Positions 35,719-47,000 of a DNA stretch of 64,000 nt are shown here, piece after piece. Positions within the stretch are counted from its first letter, which is position 1, and every line of letters starts with the position of its first letter. The position numbers were made by a program, and so were the translations under genes. The notes beneath the pieces were generated by a model that had not been told where the DNA came from, did not search any database, and worked only from the letters and a program-made list of their open reading frames with translations. The DNA lies in NCBI GenBank assembly GCA_028284445.1, contig JANQRS010000016.1, positions 16,441-80,440 on the forward strand, written 5' to 3'. The DNA comes from Calditrichia bacterium (lineage in GTDB: Bacteria > Calditrichota > Calditrichia > RBG-13-44-9 > J075).

Positions 35719-36233
35719 ATGGATCTCCTTATCCTTGTTTCGTTTCCAGTTATATCCTTCCCCTTGCTTCATTGCATATGCTATGCCATTTACTAAAACT
35801 TTCGAATTTGGGTATTTAAGTCGTTTTATTACAGATGTTTAGGGGTGGTTTGTTCTGCTGCGCATCATAGAGGAATCTGGCTGAACTCGGAGAAGAAGTG
35901 GTTGGCTTCAGCCGATTGGTTGAAATCGACTAATGTCTGTTGAAGAATCGCCGCTTATTTTTTTCTTCGCTGGCATTGGGCGAAGAACATATTATATTTG
36001 CTAGCGAAAGCCACAGGTTAATACCAATAAAACGGCAAATAACAATGATGATGCTTCGTCAACGACAACAGTAAGTTTTATCGCCCGGTGCAGATTGGCA
36101 CAAGGGCTTTCGTCGTTAGTCGATTATCCTCAAAGTTAATAGTACACGTTTTCCTGGTATCGGCCTGTGGCTTCTCTTTTAATGATGCCCGACGAGACTG
36201 CAAGGAAAACCAAAGAGAAGACAGGAAGTGAAA
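35719..36233. other. Divergent intergenic region before glnS
   Basis: 515 bases between the divergent lipoprotein and GlnRS genes. No credible ORF and no repeat of the palindrome or heptamer families was seen. It should contain two promoters, but I could not assign -35/-10 boxes with confidence. No glnA-type riboswitch was recognised. Confidence 0.45.
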
Positions 36234-37916
36234 ATGAAAGAGACATCTACAGCAGCTGGTAGCAACTTTATTCGCAATATTATGGAAGAAGACAATGAAA
36301 CCGGGAAATTTGATAAACGGGTCCATACCCGCTTCCCGCCGGAGCCGAACGGCTATCTCCATATCGGGCATGCTAAGTCCATTTGTCTGAATTTCGGCTT
36401 GGCTGAGGAGTTTGGCGGCAAATGCAATTTGCGCTTTGATGATACCAATCCGACCAAGGAAGACACCGAGTATGTTGAAGCGATTAAGCACGATGTTCGC
36501 TGGCTGGGATTCGATTGGGAAGACCGTTTATTTTTTGCATCAGATTATTTCGGCAAACTTTATGACTTTGCAGTTGAATTGATCAAAAAGGGCAAGGCAT
36601 TTGTTGATGATTTGACCCCGGATGAAATCCGTGAATATCGCGGCACCTTGACTGAGCCTGGCAAGAACAGCCCATATCGCGATCGCTCCGTTGAAGAAAA
36701 TCTCGATCTCTTTGAACGCATGAAAAATGGCGAGTTCGCCGATGGGGAAAAAGTGCTGCGCGCGAAAATCGATATGAGTTCGCCGAATATGAATATGCGC
36801 GATCCGGTCATTTATCGTATTCTCCACGCGCACCATCATCGCACCGGCGACAAATGGTGTATTTATCCGATGTACGACTTCACTCACGGTATTTCTGATT
36901 CATTGGAAGGAATAACCCACTCCAACTGTACGCTGGAATTCGAAGATCATCGCCCTCTTTACGACTGGTTCCTTGACGAACTGGACATCTATCATTCACA
37001 GCAAATTGAATTTGCCCCGCTGAACCTGACCTACATTGTTACCAGCAAGCGCAAGGTTCGCAAGCTGGTTGAAGATGGTTTGGTAGACGGCTGGGATGAT
37101 CCGCGTTTAGCTACTCTCTCTGCCTTGCGCCGTCGCGGTTATACGCCCAAGGCCATTCGGGAGTTTTGCGAACAAATCGGTGTCGGCAAGAGCAATAGCA
37201 CCGTGGACATCGCTCAACTGGAATTCGTGCTGCGGGAGAATCTCAACAAGATCGCCACGCGCGTAATGGCAGTGCTCGATCCAATCAAAGTGGTCATTAC
37301 CAATTACCCGGAAGATAAGGTTGAAGAGTTCGACGCGGTGAATAATCCGGAAGACGAAAGCGCCGGCAAACGCAAAGTGCCTTTTTCGCGTGAGATCTAT
37401 ATCGAGCGCGGTGATTTCATGGAAGACCCGCCGAAGAAATATTTCCGCCTTGCACCTGGTAAGGAGGTTCGTTTAAAGCATGCTTACTACGTTACCTGCA
37501 CAGACGTCATAAAGAATGCGGCAGGGGAGGTCGTTGAGCTGCATTGCACCTACGATCCGGCTACACGCGGTGGCTGGTCGGACGATGGCCGCAAGGTAAA
37601 AGGAACGCTTCATTGGGTATCCGTGCCGCATGCGCTGAAGGCGGAGGTGCGTTTGTATGAGCATCTCTTTACGGTAGAAAATCCTGATGATTCCCGAAAT
37701 GAAGGGGACTATCTCGATTATATGAATCCGAGCGCACTAACCGTGGTTGAAAATGCGATGGTCGAGCCGTCACTGAAGTCGGCTGAACCGGGCAGGCCAT
37801 TCCAGTTCTTGCGCAAGGGATATTTTACGCCGGACTCCAAGGACCACTCGGCAGATCGACTGGTATTTAACCGAACAGTTGGTCTCAGAGATTCCTGGGC
37901 GAAAAAGAATAAATAA
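36234..37916 (+). CDS. glnS: Glutaminyl-tRNA synthetase
   Basis: 560 residues from ATG 36234 (AGGAAG at 36223-36228); GTG 36228 is also in frame. Class I synthetase with [29 protein letters not shown], and the KMSKS-type [10 protein letters not shown], followed by the GlnRS/GluRS C-terminal beta-barrels. It charges tRNA-Gln directly, so this organism need not rely on GatCAB for glutaminyl-tRNA. Confidence 0.97.
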   Translation: MKETSTAAGSNFIRNIMEEDNETGKFDKRVHTRFPPEPNGYLHIGHAKSICLNFGLAEEFGGKCNLRFDDTNPTKEDTEYVEAIKHDVRWLGFDWEDRLFFASDYFGKLYDFAVELIKKGKAFVDDLTPDEIREYRGTLTEPGKNSPYRDRSVEENLDLFERMKNGEFADGEKVLRAKIDMSSPNMNMRDPVIYRILHAHHHRTGDKWCIYPMYDFTHGISDSLEGITHSNCTLEFEDHRPLYDWFLDELDIYHSQQIEFAPLNLTYIVTSKRKVRKLVEDGLVDGWDDPRLATLSALRRRGYTPKAIREFCEQIGVGKSNSTVDIAQLEFVLRENLNKIATRVMAVLDPIKVVITNYPEDKVEEFDAVNNPEDESAGKRKVPFSREIYIERGDFMEDPPKKYFRLAPGKEVRLKHAYYVTCTDVIKNAAGEVVELHCTYDPATRGGWSDDGRKVKGTLHWVSVPHALKAEVRLYEHLFTVENPDDSRNEGDYLDYMNPSALTVVENAMVEPSLKSAEPGRPFQFLRKGYFTPDSKDHSADRLVFNRTVGLRDSWAKKNK

Positions 37917-37924
37917 GTTCTGTG

Positions 37925-37970
37925 CCACATCCCCCTGAATCCCCTTCGCAGGGGGACTCAGGGGATGTGG
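37925..37970. repeat. CATCCCCC palindromic repeat
   Basis: CCACATCCCCCTGAATCCCC, centre TTCGCAGG, then GGGACTCAGGGGATGTGG. It lies between convergent genes (glnS and the AA10 gene), so it could terminate both transcripts. Confidence 0.85.
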
Positions 37971-37986
37971 CGTTTAAATATATAGG

Positions 37987-38937
37987 CTATTTAACCAACA
38001 GCATTTTCCTCACCATCACTCTGTTACCTGCTCGCAGGCGATAGAGGTAGGCGCCGGATGGGACCGGTTGCCCTGCCAGGTTCCGTCCATCCCAGCTTTC
38101 TTGATGCACTCCGGCATTCTTGAATCCAGCAGCCAATGTTACGAGATGTTCGCCTGTCACTGCGAAGACGTCAAGTTGAATATCCATTCCCCTGGCCAGT
38201 TCAAAATCGATCGTCGTTTCCGGATTAAATGGATTTGGATAGTTCTGTGCCAGCGTAAATCCCAAGCGCTCTAAATTCTCTGCTTCAATCGAAGTGGTCG
38301 GCTCGCCAAAATCGACATCACTTGCTGAATAAAATGCTTCCGGGCTGTCAGAGCGCTGCCAAACACTGTAAATCACATGTTTGCCGACGCGGTCCGGAAG
38401 GATGACCGGGATTTCCACGGTACTGGCGGCCTGGCTGGCCGGCGTACTGGTTAGCAAAGTGAGATTATCCCAGGTCAATGGTTTGGATGGGTTCCAATCT
38501 TCATTGGTGATGTAAACATCATAATAGGATGTGGCATGCGGCGCACTGTTTGACCAAATTATCGCCATTGGGCCGGGAACCACCGGGGTTGCGATCCAGT
38601 CGTCTCTTACCTGGTCCATGCCGCCGTATTTGTCCGGCCGCCCGCCGCTGGCGAGATTACCATTCGGCACCACCGCCTTATGATCACCATTGGCATTGGC
38701 CTGATTGATTTCGTTCCAGTCATACAAAGGCTGAGTGCCGTGCGTGGCAACGGCTGAAATGCAGGCCGGCGATTGCGGATTTTCCGGACCTTCCTGATAG
38801 CAGCCCCAAATCCGGCTTGGTGGGCTGGTGACCGTGCCGTGGGGCCACAGTGGAGAGGTTATTAGAATGAAAAGCAGAACGAAGTTACCAATCAGTATTA
38901 TCTTTGCTAAACGGTCCGATACATGTATGGTTTTCAT
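37987..38937 (-). CDS. AA10 lytic polysaccharide monooxygenase with type IX sorting domain
   Basis: 316 residues from ATG 38937 (AAGGAG nine bases before it). Signal peptide is followed by HGTVTSPPSR, giving His33 as the predicted mature N-terminus of the copper histidine brace. The second brace His is in APHATSYYDVYITNEDWNPS, a strong AA10 match (YIT..W.P..PLTW), and FYSASDVDF supplies the axial aromatic region. The AA10 domain leads into a FlgD-like sorting domain from LAQNYPNPFNPETTIDFEL to MVRKMLLVK. Predicted to cleave chitin or cellulose oxidatively at or outside the cell surface. Confidence 0.9.
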   Translation of the reverse strand: MKTIHVSDRLAKIILIGNFVLLFILITSPLWPHGTVTSPPSRIWGCYQEGPENPQSPACISAVATHGTQPLYDWNEINQANANGDHKAVVPNGNLASGGRPDKYGGMDQVRDDWIATPVVPGPMAIIWSNSAPHATSYYDVYITNEDWNPSKPLTWDNLTLLTSTPASQAASTVEIPVILPDRVGKHVIYSVWQRSDSPEAFYSASDVDFGEPTTSIEAENLERLGFTLAQNYPNPFNPETTIDFELARGMDIQLDVFAVTGEHLVTLAAGFKNAGVHQESWDGRNLAGQPVPSGAYLYRLRAGNRVMVRKMLLVK

Positions 38938-39306
38938 CGTCTTCATCTCCTTATGGTTAAGAGTCAACATACATGACATAGCCGATCGCTTGCCCGATCG
39001 CGGTGTTGATGCGCCGCTGTTTTTTTAATTCTTGCCAATTTGCTCAATGAAAATCAGTCCAACTATCTTTGTGTGCAGGATTTCCACAAGGATTTGAGCC
39101 TGAGTCGCAGGAGCTGATCCGGTCCTTCAGATGCAATAAGGGAACTTAGCAGTGGCAGAGAGTTTGAGAGCAACGCTACGGTCCTTAATGAGGCAAAATG
39201 CAGGCCAAAGGAGAACATCGCCGACAGCGCATAAAACGGGAGACGCCTGTCTCCGGAGAAATCAAGAGATGGGCCAAAGACCCTGAGGTGAGCATCGTGA
39301 GGGATC
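38938..39306. other. Intergenic region between the AA10 gene and cydB
   Basis: 369 bases on the minus-strand side between cydB's end and the AA10 start. A short hydrophobic reading frame (39063-39332) overlaps the cydB end but shows no recognisable family. No CATCCCCC palindrome is present. The AA10 promoter should lie near 38940-39010. Confidence 0.4.
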
Positions 39307-40383
39307 TTAATGCTCACCGTAGATGTCTTCATCCGAGGCTATTTTTCCACTGAAAATGCGGTGTTGAATGATAAAATATGCGATGACTAGAATAATGCCA
39401 AAAATCCACCAGCGAAGCCCGATGGCCAGGCCATAATGTGATGTGGCGGCATCATAAATTGTGATCCCGGGATTGATATGGTTGCTGGAGGGCAGCATTA
39501 CCGGAAAGAGCGCCAGGGCAGTACTCAGCAGCATGCCGAGAATGAACCAACTGCTACCGAGAAAAGCCAAGAGGTCCTGGCCGCGTTTTTGAAAGTAGGG
39601 GAGCGCGGCGAATCCGGCCAATGCCGAGAGCGGTAAGAAATATAACAGCACGTTATTGTTGAAACGATCGAGTAGCTCCGGGCGAATATCTGCAGCTGCC
39701 CAAATCGATAATCCAATGAGCGGCCACGCAGCCATCCAGGCTAGCCGTGCCTTCTCAGCGAGATGCCGGCGAAACGGGCCGTCGCTCTTGAGCAATACCC
39801 AATTGGCCCCGTGAATGGTCAAGGTCACCACACCGATTAAACCCATCAAAACTGTAAACCAATCCAATACGCCGGGGTTTTCCCCAGGCTGAAAATTCGT
39901 CCAAAGCGTCGTGAAGAAATATTGAGATTCATAATGCGAAACGCCATCAACGACGCCGCCAAAATTGACGCCCCGAACCAGGTTACCCAATGCTGCCCCT
40001 AATATTAGCGCCATCAGCAAACTGGCAATGCCGAATCCCTTGCCGAAGAATGATTTCCAAAGCGAGCTATTGAGGTGATTGCGCAATTCCAGGCTGACGC
40101 CGCGCAGAATCAAAAGCCACAGCAAGAAAATCAACGGTAAATAGAACCCGCTAAAAGCAACTGCATAGAGCAGGGGAAAGGCAAAGAATACGATGCCGCC
40201 GCTGGCGATCAGCCAGACTTCGTTGCCGTCCCAGAAGGGACCGATGCTGCGCTGGATTAGCATGCGTTCTTCTTCGTCGCGGGCGACGAACAGGTGAAGA
40301 ATACCGGCGCCAAAATCAAATCCGTCGAGTACCACATAGATGCCAAGCATTGTTGTCAGTATAAAGAACCAGATTGTTTCCAT
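39307..40383 (-). CDS. cydB: Cytochrome bd ubiquinol oxidase subunit II
   Basis: 358 residues with about eight membrane helices. Signatures: FFILTTMLGIYVVLDGFDFG at the N-terminus, RSIGPFWDGNEVWLIASGGI, and LLWLLILRGVSLELRN. Partner of CydA in the heme-bd quinol oxidase, which reduces oxygen with high affinity. It follows cydA after 177 bases that contain a pure heptamer array. No CydX-like small subunit was found. Confidence 0.95.
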   Translation of the reverse strand: METIWFFILTTMLGIYVVLDGFDFGAGILHLFVARDEEERMLIQRSIGPFWDGNEVWLIASGGIVFFAFPLLYAVAFSGFYLPLIFLLWLLILRGVSLELRNHLNSSLWKSFFGKGFGIASLLMALILGAALGNLVRGVNFGGVVDGVSHYESQYFFTTLWTNFQPGENPGVLDWFTVLMGLIGVVTLTIHGANWVLLKSDGPFRRHLAEKARLAWMAAWPLIGLSIWAAADIRPELLDRFNNNVLLYFLPLSALAGFAALPYFQKRGQDLLAFLGSSWFILGMLLSTALALFPVMLPSSNHINPGITIYDAATSHYGLAIGLRWWIFGIILVIAYFIIQHRIFSGKIASDEDIYGEH

Positions 40384-40420
40384 TATTGCCCCTGCAGGGA
40401 TTGGGTGTGGTTAGTTGTTA

Positions 40421-40560
40421 GTTGAATCGTTGAATCGTTCGTTGAATCGTCAAGGTGTTGCCAGCAGCAGCTAAATTCAATTGTCAATCGTCAATCGTCA
40501 ATCGTCAATCGTCAATCGTCAATCGTCAATCGTCAATCGTCAATCGTCAATCTTTAATCT
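40421..40560. repeat. GTCAATC heptamer array between cydA and cydB
   Basis: Starts with degenerate TTGAATCGTT units, then from about 40480 runs as around ten nearly perfect copies of the 7-base unit GTCAATC (GTCAATCGTCAATCGTCAAT...), closing with TTTAATC variants just before the cydA stop. It is the cleanest example of the heptamer family in the window. Its copy number may vary between strains. Confidence 0.85.
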
Positions 40561-41892
40561 TTAATGCGCTCCATTTCCCTCTGGTCCATGATGGATCTCC
40601 CGGCCGACCAGTACCAGGAATAATACCCCGAGCAGGAAATAGATTGCCACGAAGCCAATTAGTGTAAACAAGGCATTGCCTCCTGAGACATTGGCTGAAA
40701 TCCCGTCTACAGTGCGCATCACGTTATAGATCAACCAGGGTTGCCGTCCGAGTTCTGCCGTATACCAGCCGGCGGTATTGGCAATATAGGGGAGGGGGAT
40801 CATCAGCATCAGGGTCCACAAAAGCCAGCGAGTCGTATATAGTTTTTCACGAAATAAGAGAAAGGCCGCCAGCAGCATCACTCCGATAAAAATGCTGCCC
40901 AATCCGGCCATGATATGATAGGAATAATAGAGACCGGGAATATTGCTTGGCCAATTTTCCTCCGGGAAATCATTCAGTCCTTTTACTTCTGCATCAAACG
41001 AAGCATAGGTGAGAAAACTGAGCAGCTTGGGAACAAAAATAGGATTATCGAGGGTCCGTGTTTGCATGTTTGGCTGGCCAATCAAAGCGATTGGCGCGCC
41101 GCGTTCTGTCTCAAAAATACCTTCCATCGCAGCGAAGGTAATAGGTTGATATTTGGCGAGATTTTTCGCCTGGCCGTCACCGGTGGGAAATGCTGCCAGG
41201 ATGGTGGCCACCACGCCGATCATCACGCCCAATCTTACGAAGAGCTCACCATAGGGTTGGTGGGTTTCACGCAGCAGATAGAATGCGCCGGTTCCGGCAA
41301 TGACAAAAGAGGCGGTAATGACTGCGCCAACCATGGTATGCAGGTATTCCCACGTTGCCCAGGGATTGGTGAAGAGAGCCGAAAATTGCTCCAGGACAAT
41401 CCGGCCGTCGGCCAGTATCTCATAGCCTACCGGGTTTTGCATCCAGGCATGGGTGACAACAATGAAATAGCCGCTGAGCCACGATCCGGCAAAAACGCAG
41501 AAGGCCGCCAGCCAGTGAAGACGTGGCCCGAGGCGCTTCTCCCCGAAGAGAAACAGGCCGAGAAAACTGGATTCCAGGAAAAATGAAAACATGCCTTCCA
41601 TCGCCAGGGTTTGCCCAACGACACCGCCGGCAATTTCCGAAAATTTGGCCCAGTTGGTCCCGAACTGAAACTCCATCGGAATGCCGGTAACCACGCCCAT
41701 AACAAAGTTGATAGCGAAGATTTTTCCCCAAAATCTCGCAGCATTATTGTAAACCGGATTGCCGCTTCGCAAGGCCATTGTTTTCAGAATAACGATGACC
41801 AGGGCAAGTCCCATTGTTAATTGCGGAAACAGATAGTGGAAGGTAATGGTAAATGCAAATTGAAGTCGGCCGTACAGCAACGCGTCTTCCAT
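40561..41892 (-). CDS. cydA: Cytochrome bd ubiquinol oxidase subunit I
   Basis: 443 residues with GRLQFAFTITFHYLFPQLT (His19 type heme ligand), WGKIFAINFVMGVVTGIPME, SFFLESSFLGLFLFG, and GWYTAELGRQPW near the C-terminus. Length points to the short-Q-loop (CydA/CioA-like) type, shorter than E. coli CydA. It oxidises quinol and passes electrons to hemes b558, b595 and d. The pair indicates microaerobic respiration. Confidence 0.96.
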   Translation of the reverse strand: MEDALLYGRLQFAFTITFHYLFPQLTMGLALVIVILKTMALRSGNPVYNNAARFWGKIFAINFVMGVVTGIPMEFQFGTNWAKFSEIAGGVVGQTLAMEGMFSFFLESSFLGLFLFGEKRLGPRLHWLAAFCVFAGSWLSGYFIVVTHAWMQNPVGYEILADGRIVLEQFSALFTNPWATWEYLHTMVGAVITASFVIAGTGAFYLLRETHQPYGELFVRLGVMIGVVATILAAFPTGDGQAKNLAKYQPITFAAMEGIFETERGAPIALIGQPNMQTRTLDNPIFVPKLLSFLTYASFDAEVKGLNDFPEENWPSNIPGLYYSYHIMAGLGSIFIGVMLLAAFLLFREKLYTTRWLLWTLMLMIPLPYIANTAGWYTAELGRQPWLIYNVMRTVDGISANVSGGNALFTLIGFVAIYFLLGVLFLVLVGREIHHGPEGNGAH

Positions 41893-42065
41893 TGTGGCTC
41901 CAAGATCTCTGATGAGTGAACTGATTGGTCAATCCCTGCTCATAGAATCGGCACGCCATCATGTCCGCGCCACAGGCAAATATAAATTTCAAATGAAAAA
42001 AATCACAAGTAAATAAAAAGATTACACATCCGCTTTCGAAGATGTTGGAGCGTGGAGAAAATAGG

Positions 42066-42096
42066 GCCCCTGATTCCCATTCGAAAGGGGATGTAT
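42066..42096. repeat. Degenerate CATCCCCC palindrome
   Basis: CCCCTGATTCCCATTCGAAA followed by GGGGATGTA. One arm only is well preserved; it lies between the M61-like gene end and cydA. Confidence 0.5.
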
Positions 42097-42098
42097 AG

Positions 42099-43940
42099 CT
42101 AATTCCGGCGCATATTTGTACGCCAGGCCATCCAGGTTCGTTCCTGGCGCGGTGTCATAGCCGGCAAGCGCGTCAGAACATGCCGAATCTCGGCCGGGAG
42201 GGTTGTCAGCTGGAAATCCTTGCGAATGCCGTTACGCAGAACGGTGACTCCATAGTCCGTGCCAACTGGAAAAGACTCGATCTGGCCGACAATATTTCTA
42301 AAGTTTTGCCCGGTCCAGGCGCGGTTTTGGAAGGCGACCAGTTTATCTTTGCGTTGAATGCCGCTGTTTGCTAAATCCGGATGGACCCAAAGCACCTCAA
42401 TACCATCCGGCATCGGGGTCATGATCATTCCGGCTTCGCTTCGGTCGTCCGGGGCCGGTTTGCTTTCCTGGTATTTCACCCCGATACGCTCGAGGACCGA
42501 GGCCACAGGTAGCGGTTCGTTGCCAACTATATAGCGGTCGATGAACTCCTGCAGCTCCGGTCCGCTATAGTCTGCAAATATCTCGAAGAAGCGCTCTTCC
42601 GGCAGTGGTCTTTCTGGTCCGAAATCTTTGTATAAATCGGTCAGCACTTCGCGCAATCCACGTTTTCCAAAGGTCACATCAAGCAGATAGATGTCAAGAA
42701 GGGTTGCAACCAGGGCCCCGCGGCTGTAAACGCTCAGATAATCGTCGCGCGCACGGCCGCGGCTGAGGCTCATTTGATGAAGGCTGAGCTTGGACCGGTT
42801 AATGTCCTCGCGAAAGAGCTTCTCGCGAAAGTCATGAACAAAGAAATCCTGTTCACTCTTTAGGTGGCCGCGCACCTGGATCATATCCGATGCCCATTCC
42901 GTAACGCCCTCAATAAACCACAGGTGGCCGGTCGGTTTCACCTGGAAAAATCTTTCGGTGTCGATGGCATCACTGGTAATGGAAAATGGAATAATCAGGT
43001 GGAAAAATTCATGAGCGATCACATCGCGAAAAAATGGTGTTTGTCCTGCCAGATCGCCATCCTTAAAGACAAAGACAGAATTGTCATGATACTCGACGCC
43101 GCCCGCATTTGTCTCATCAAAAACAAAAAGCATGGTATAGGTTTCCAACGGGACTTCACCGAAGAACGCGTCGGTAGCGGTGATAACTTCACGCACGAGA
43201 GGCAGCATGTCGGAGGCCAGAATTTCCCCGCTTCGCGAGTAGGCGTGAATACGGACGTCAATGCCTTGAACAACGTCAGATTCGCTACTTAATTCGCCTG
43301 CAAGAATCGGCGAAGTTGCCAGGTCACCGAAATTGCGGGCATAAAGGCTACCGTCGCTTTCAGCCGGCATGGCGCTGGCAACGGCCCAATGTTCCGGAAA
43401 GCGTGGTTGGATGATCATCGGTGCGTTCTCAAGACCGGTGAAAAATCCGAAAATGGCCTGACCACTGAGAAACGCGCCGTCTTTCTCAATGGAGGTGCCA
43501 AGCATTTCCATCACCGGCGTGTCGGGGACCGGCGTGTCCCAGGTCTCCGCTATAAGATAGCGTAGCTTCCGCAGCTTTTGCGGTGAACGAACGCGCCACT
43601 GATTTGCGGCGATGCGTGCCACTGGTATGCGTTGATTTTGCGCATCAAATGCCTCCAGACGGCGGATAAAGTGACCGAAGTCCATCATCTGGTAGGAGCC
43701 GAGGCTGGCGAAGCGAAAGATGCTATTTTCTGCCTTTAGACTGTCAACCGTCAGAATAACCTCAAAAAGATCATCTCGTGTATCGCTCAGGCCGACCTGA
43801 TAAAAACTTCGCACAGGTGGCGATTCTTCATTTTCTGCAAAGTCTTTGGCCGGAGGAGCACAACCGTAAAGCAACACCAGGGCAACAATCAGCATAATGG
43901 GTTTTGGGAGCAGGAGGGGAGGATTTGGTTGTTTTTTCAT
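42099..43940 (-). CDS. M61-like metallopeptidase lipoprotein with PDZ domain
   Basis: 613 residues. Signal peptide with lipobox (LIVALVLLYGC). The central domain has the zinc motif RDVIAHEFFHLIIPF (HEXXH) and an FIEGVTEWASDM glutamate helix, as in M1/M61 gluzincins; the N-terminal beta domain and a C-terminal PDZ-like segment (VLWVHPDLANSGIQRKDKLV) complete the M61 layout. Predicted periplasmic or outer-membrane peptidase. A second M61 peptidase is encoded at 54.2-56 kb. Confidence 0.8.
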   Translation of the reverse strand: MKKQPNPPLLLPKPIMLIVALVLLYGCAPPAKDFAENEESPPVRSFYQVGLSDTRDDLFEVILTVDSLKAENSIFRFASLGSYQMMDFGHFIRRLEAFDAQNQRIPVARIAANQWRVRSPQKLRKLRYLIAETWDTPVPDTPVMEMLGTSIEKDGAFLSGQAIFGFFTGLENAPMIIQPRFPEHWAVASAMPAESDGSLYARNFGDLATSPILAGELSSESDVVQGIDVRIHAYSRSGEILASDMLPLVREVITATDAFFGEVPLETYTMLFVFDETNAGGVEYHDNSVFVFKDGDLAGQTPFFRDVIAHEFFHLIIPFSITSDAIDTERFFQVKPTGHLWFIEGVTEWASDMIQVRGHLKSEQDFFVHDFREKLFREDINRSKLSLHQMSLSRGRARDDYLSVYSRGALVATLLDIYLLDVTFGKRGLREVLTDLYKDFGPERPLPEERFFEIFADYSGPELQEFIDRYIVGNEPLPVASVLERIGVKYQESKPAPDDRSEAGMIMTPMPDGIEVLWVHPDLANSGIQRKDKLVAFQNRAWTGQNFRNIVGQIESFPVGTDYGVTVLRNGIRKDFQLTTLPAEIRHVLTRLPAMTPRQERTWMAWRTNMRRN

Positions 43941-44047
43941 GGCTATGGAAGATAGTGATCGAGTGTCAATTTGTAAATGGCGGATTCAGCGCGGTTCTTG
44001 CCTGTTCTCAAGGTAGGTTGTCATGTAGAGATGGATTTTGTTACAGG

Positions 44048-47000
44048 TCACGTTGTGGTTACATCAACAGCTTCAACCAGTTGCAGCGCTTTGTTAAGCT
44101 GTTTCATGCCAAAGGGCTTGGCCATGACGCCACAGAAACCGTATTCGCGATAATTTGCCATAATCGGATCGTTGGAATAGCCGCTGGCGACAATCGCCTT
44201 CACTTCCGGGTCAATATCTTTCAGTTGTCGAAGCGTTTCCTGGCCGCCCATTCCGCCGGGAATGGTCAGGTCCATAATTACGATGTCAAACTTCTCGTTC
44301 TTCTCGACTGCATGTTGATACATGCTTACCGCGTCCCGTCCATTCTTGGCGGTCTCAACGGCATAACCGATGCGGCTTAGCATGTTTTTCAGCAGATTGC
44401 GGATATCGTCTTCATCATCCATAATCAGGATTTTGCCGGACCCCTGTGCTTGCGGTTCATGAACCGGCTCCGGTGGTGGCTCCTTCGATGATACCGGGAG
44501 ATACAAATGAAAGGTCGTTCCCCGGCCTTCGGCGGTATCAACGGTGATCAGGCCATTGTGATTTCGCATGATGGAATAAGAGGTCGCCAGACCAAGTCCG
44601 CTGCCCTGGCGTTTGGTGGTGAAATAGGGGTCAAATATTTTGTCCAGGTGCTTGGTGGGAATGCCGGGACCTTCGTCAGAGATAGAGACCTTGATGTATT
44701 CACCGTTGGCGAGATTGTCGTTATTACGCACTGTTTCCGTGCGCACGTCAATACCGATTATTCCGCCTCGCGGCATTGACTGGTCGGCGTTGATCACCAG
44801 ATTGTTGAGAACCTGGCTGAACTGGCCAATGTCAACTTCCGCTGCCGGCAGATCGTCAGGAATCGAAAATTGGCATTTTACGTTGGAACCGGTCAGCACG
44901 AAATTAGCGGAGTCTCTCACCTGCTCTGCGATCGATACCGGGTTCGTCACCGGCAGGCCACCCTGGGAAAAAGTGAGCAATTGCTGTGTCAGTGCTGAGG
45001 CGCGAAGGGTTGCATTTTCGGTCACCTTGAGCAGCTGGGCCATCGGCCTATCGAGATTTGGATTTTCCTGGGCGAGATTGATATTGCCCAGTATCGCCGT
45101 CAGGATGTTATTGAAATCGTGTGCAATGCCGCCGGCAAGAATCCCGACCGACTCGAGCTTACTGGCCCGCAGACGTTCCTCATCCAGCCGTACTTTTTCA
45201 GTAATATCGCGAAAAACCAATACCGTACCGATAACCAGCTTACTCTTATTCCTGATTGGTGCGGTGCTGGCAGCTATGGTGCGTTCACGCCCGTCTTTCA
45301 TCATCAGGCGGGTGCGCAAATTTGACTGAGCATCCGGAACGCTGCCCGAGGCCTCTTCATCTAAAACTTGGAGGTTTGAATCGCGGATGTCCACCTGCAT
45401 GATTTTGCTAACCGCTTTACCAAACGCCTCTTTTTGTGTCCAGCCAGTCAAACTTTCTGCCGCCTCATTCACCATGATAATATTGCCGTTGATGTCGGTT
45501 GTGATGACTCCATCACCAATAGAGCGCAGGGTGACTGCCAGGCGTTCCTTCTCCGATGCCAGGGCGTTTTCGGCCGCGCGCCTTTCGTTGATCTGCTCAT
45601 TGAGCTGCGACACGGTATTGCGCAGCTCTGCAGTGCGCTCCAGAACCCGTTTTTCCAACTCATCGCGCGTACGCTCGAGCGCTTCCTCTGCTTTTTTCTG
45701 CTCTGTGATATCGGCGTCAATGATTACCAGATTTTTGATCTTACCGCGACTATTGAGAATCGGCGTCACGGTGGAGGAGGCGTGGATGACAGTGCCGTTA
45801 CGATGTACTAACTTGGATTCATAAACGACCGGCTTGCGGGTTTCATGCACTGATTTTATGATTCTACGGATATCCGGGTTGGTACTGGCGGCGGTTATTG
45901 TCCGGCCGCGCCGTTTCAGCAGTTCCTCCAGATTGTAGCCGGTCATGCGGCGGAAGCTGCGGTTGATCCAGATGATCTTACCCCGGGGATCGGTGATCAC
46001 AATGCCGTTCCCGGTTTCACTTGCCACCAGCGAAAGTCTCTCCAGTTCAAGATTCGTCTTCTCGGCTTTTTCCTTTGCCTGACGCAGCTCCCGGGTGCGA
46101 TCCTCTACCTTGGCTTCCAGCATCAGCCGTTGCCGCTCAATGGTCGCTGTTCTTGAACTGACGTAAGTATAAATTAGCCCGACGATCAGCAGCGCCGAGA
46201 GGAAATAAAACCACCAGGTTTGATAGAATGGGGGGCGAATGGACAGGCGCAGCGTCGTTGGTGCCTCGCTCCAGACATCATCGTTATTCGATCCCTTTAC
46301 CATAAAAAGATAAGAGCCGGGATCAAGGTTTGTATAGGTGGCCTGGTTTTTACTGGTTACCTGGGTCCAGTCCGGATCAAATCCCTGCAGCTTATACATA
46401 TAGCGATTCTTGCTGGGAGCGGTGTAATCGAGCGCCGCAAATTCCAGGGTAAACATGTTATCGTTGTGATCTATCTGAATCGATTGTGCGCTGGTAATAT
46501 CTTCCGGCAATGGGACGGACTCGTTGAAGATTTTGAAATCTGTGAAAACGACCGGCGGCACATGCGGATTTTCCGTGACTTGCTGCGGACTGAAAGCGGT
46601 AATACCATTGATGCCGCCAAAAAAGAATTGTCCTTCGGGACTGACGGCCCAGGCATTGTAGTTGAATTCATCACTTTGCAGACCATCACGGCGGTCGAAA
46701 TTACGGAAGCGAATAGTCTCCGGCTGAAAGCGGGAAAGCCCCTGGTTAGTGCTCAGCCATAGATAGCCGTTCTCATCCTCAATAATGCCGTAAATTGTAT
46801 TGTTGGGAAGCCCATGCGTTTTCCCGTAGCTGTCAAAATCCTGCTTGCGAATCGAAAAGCGCGATAGACCACCATCGAGGGTGCCGATCCACAGTATGTC
46901 GGCAGTTGAGAGGTGCAAGGCCAGGATTTGATCATTGGGCAGGCTATTTGGCTCTTCCGGCCTGCTATAATAATGCGTGATGCGATAGTTGCGATAGTCA

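Noticed and set aside
39063..39332. Hydrophobic 89-codon frame overlapping the end of cydB, considered as a CydX-like small subunit
   Set aside because: It is longer than CydX, lacks a recognisable CydX pattern, and its first codons lie within cydB. No ribosome-binding site supports it.
40473..40667. Plus-strand ORF across the GTCAATC array
   Set aside because: It is produced by the repeat itself, is antisense to cydA at one end and encodes a low-complexity repeat of NRQSSIV.
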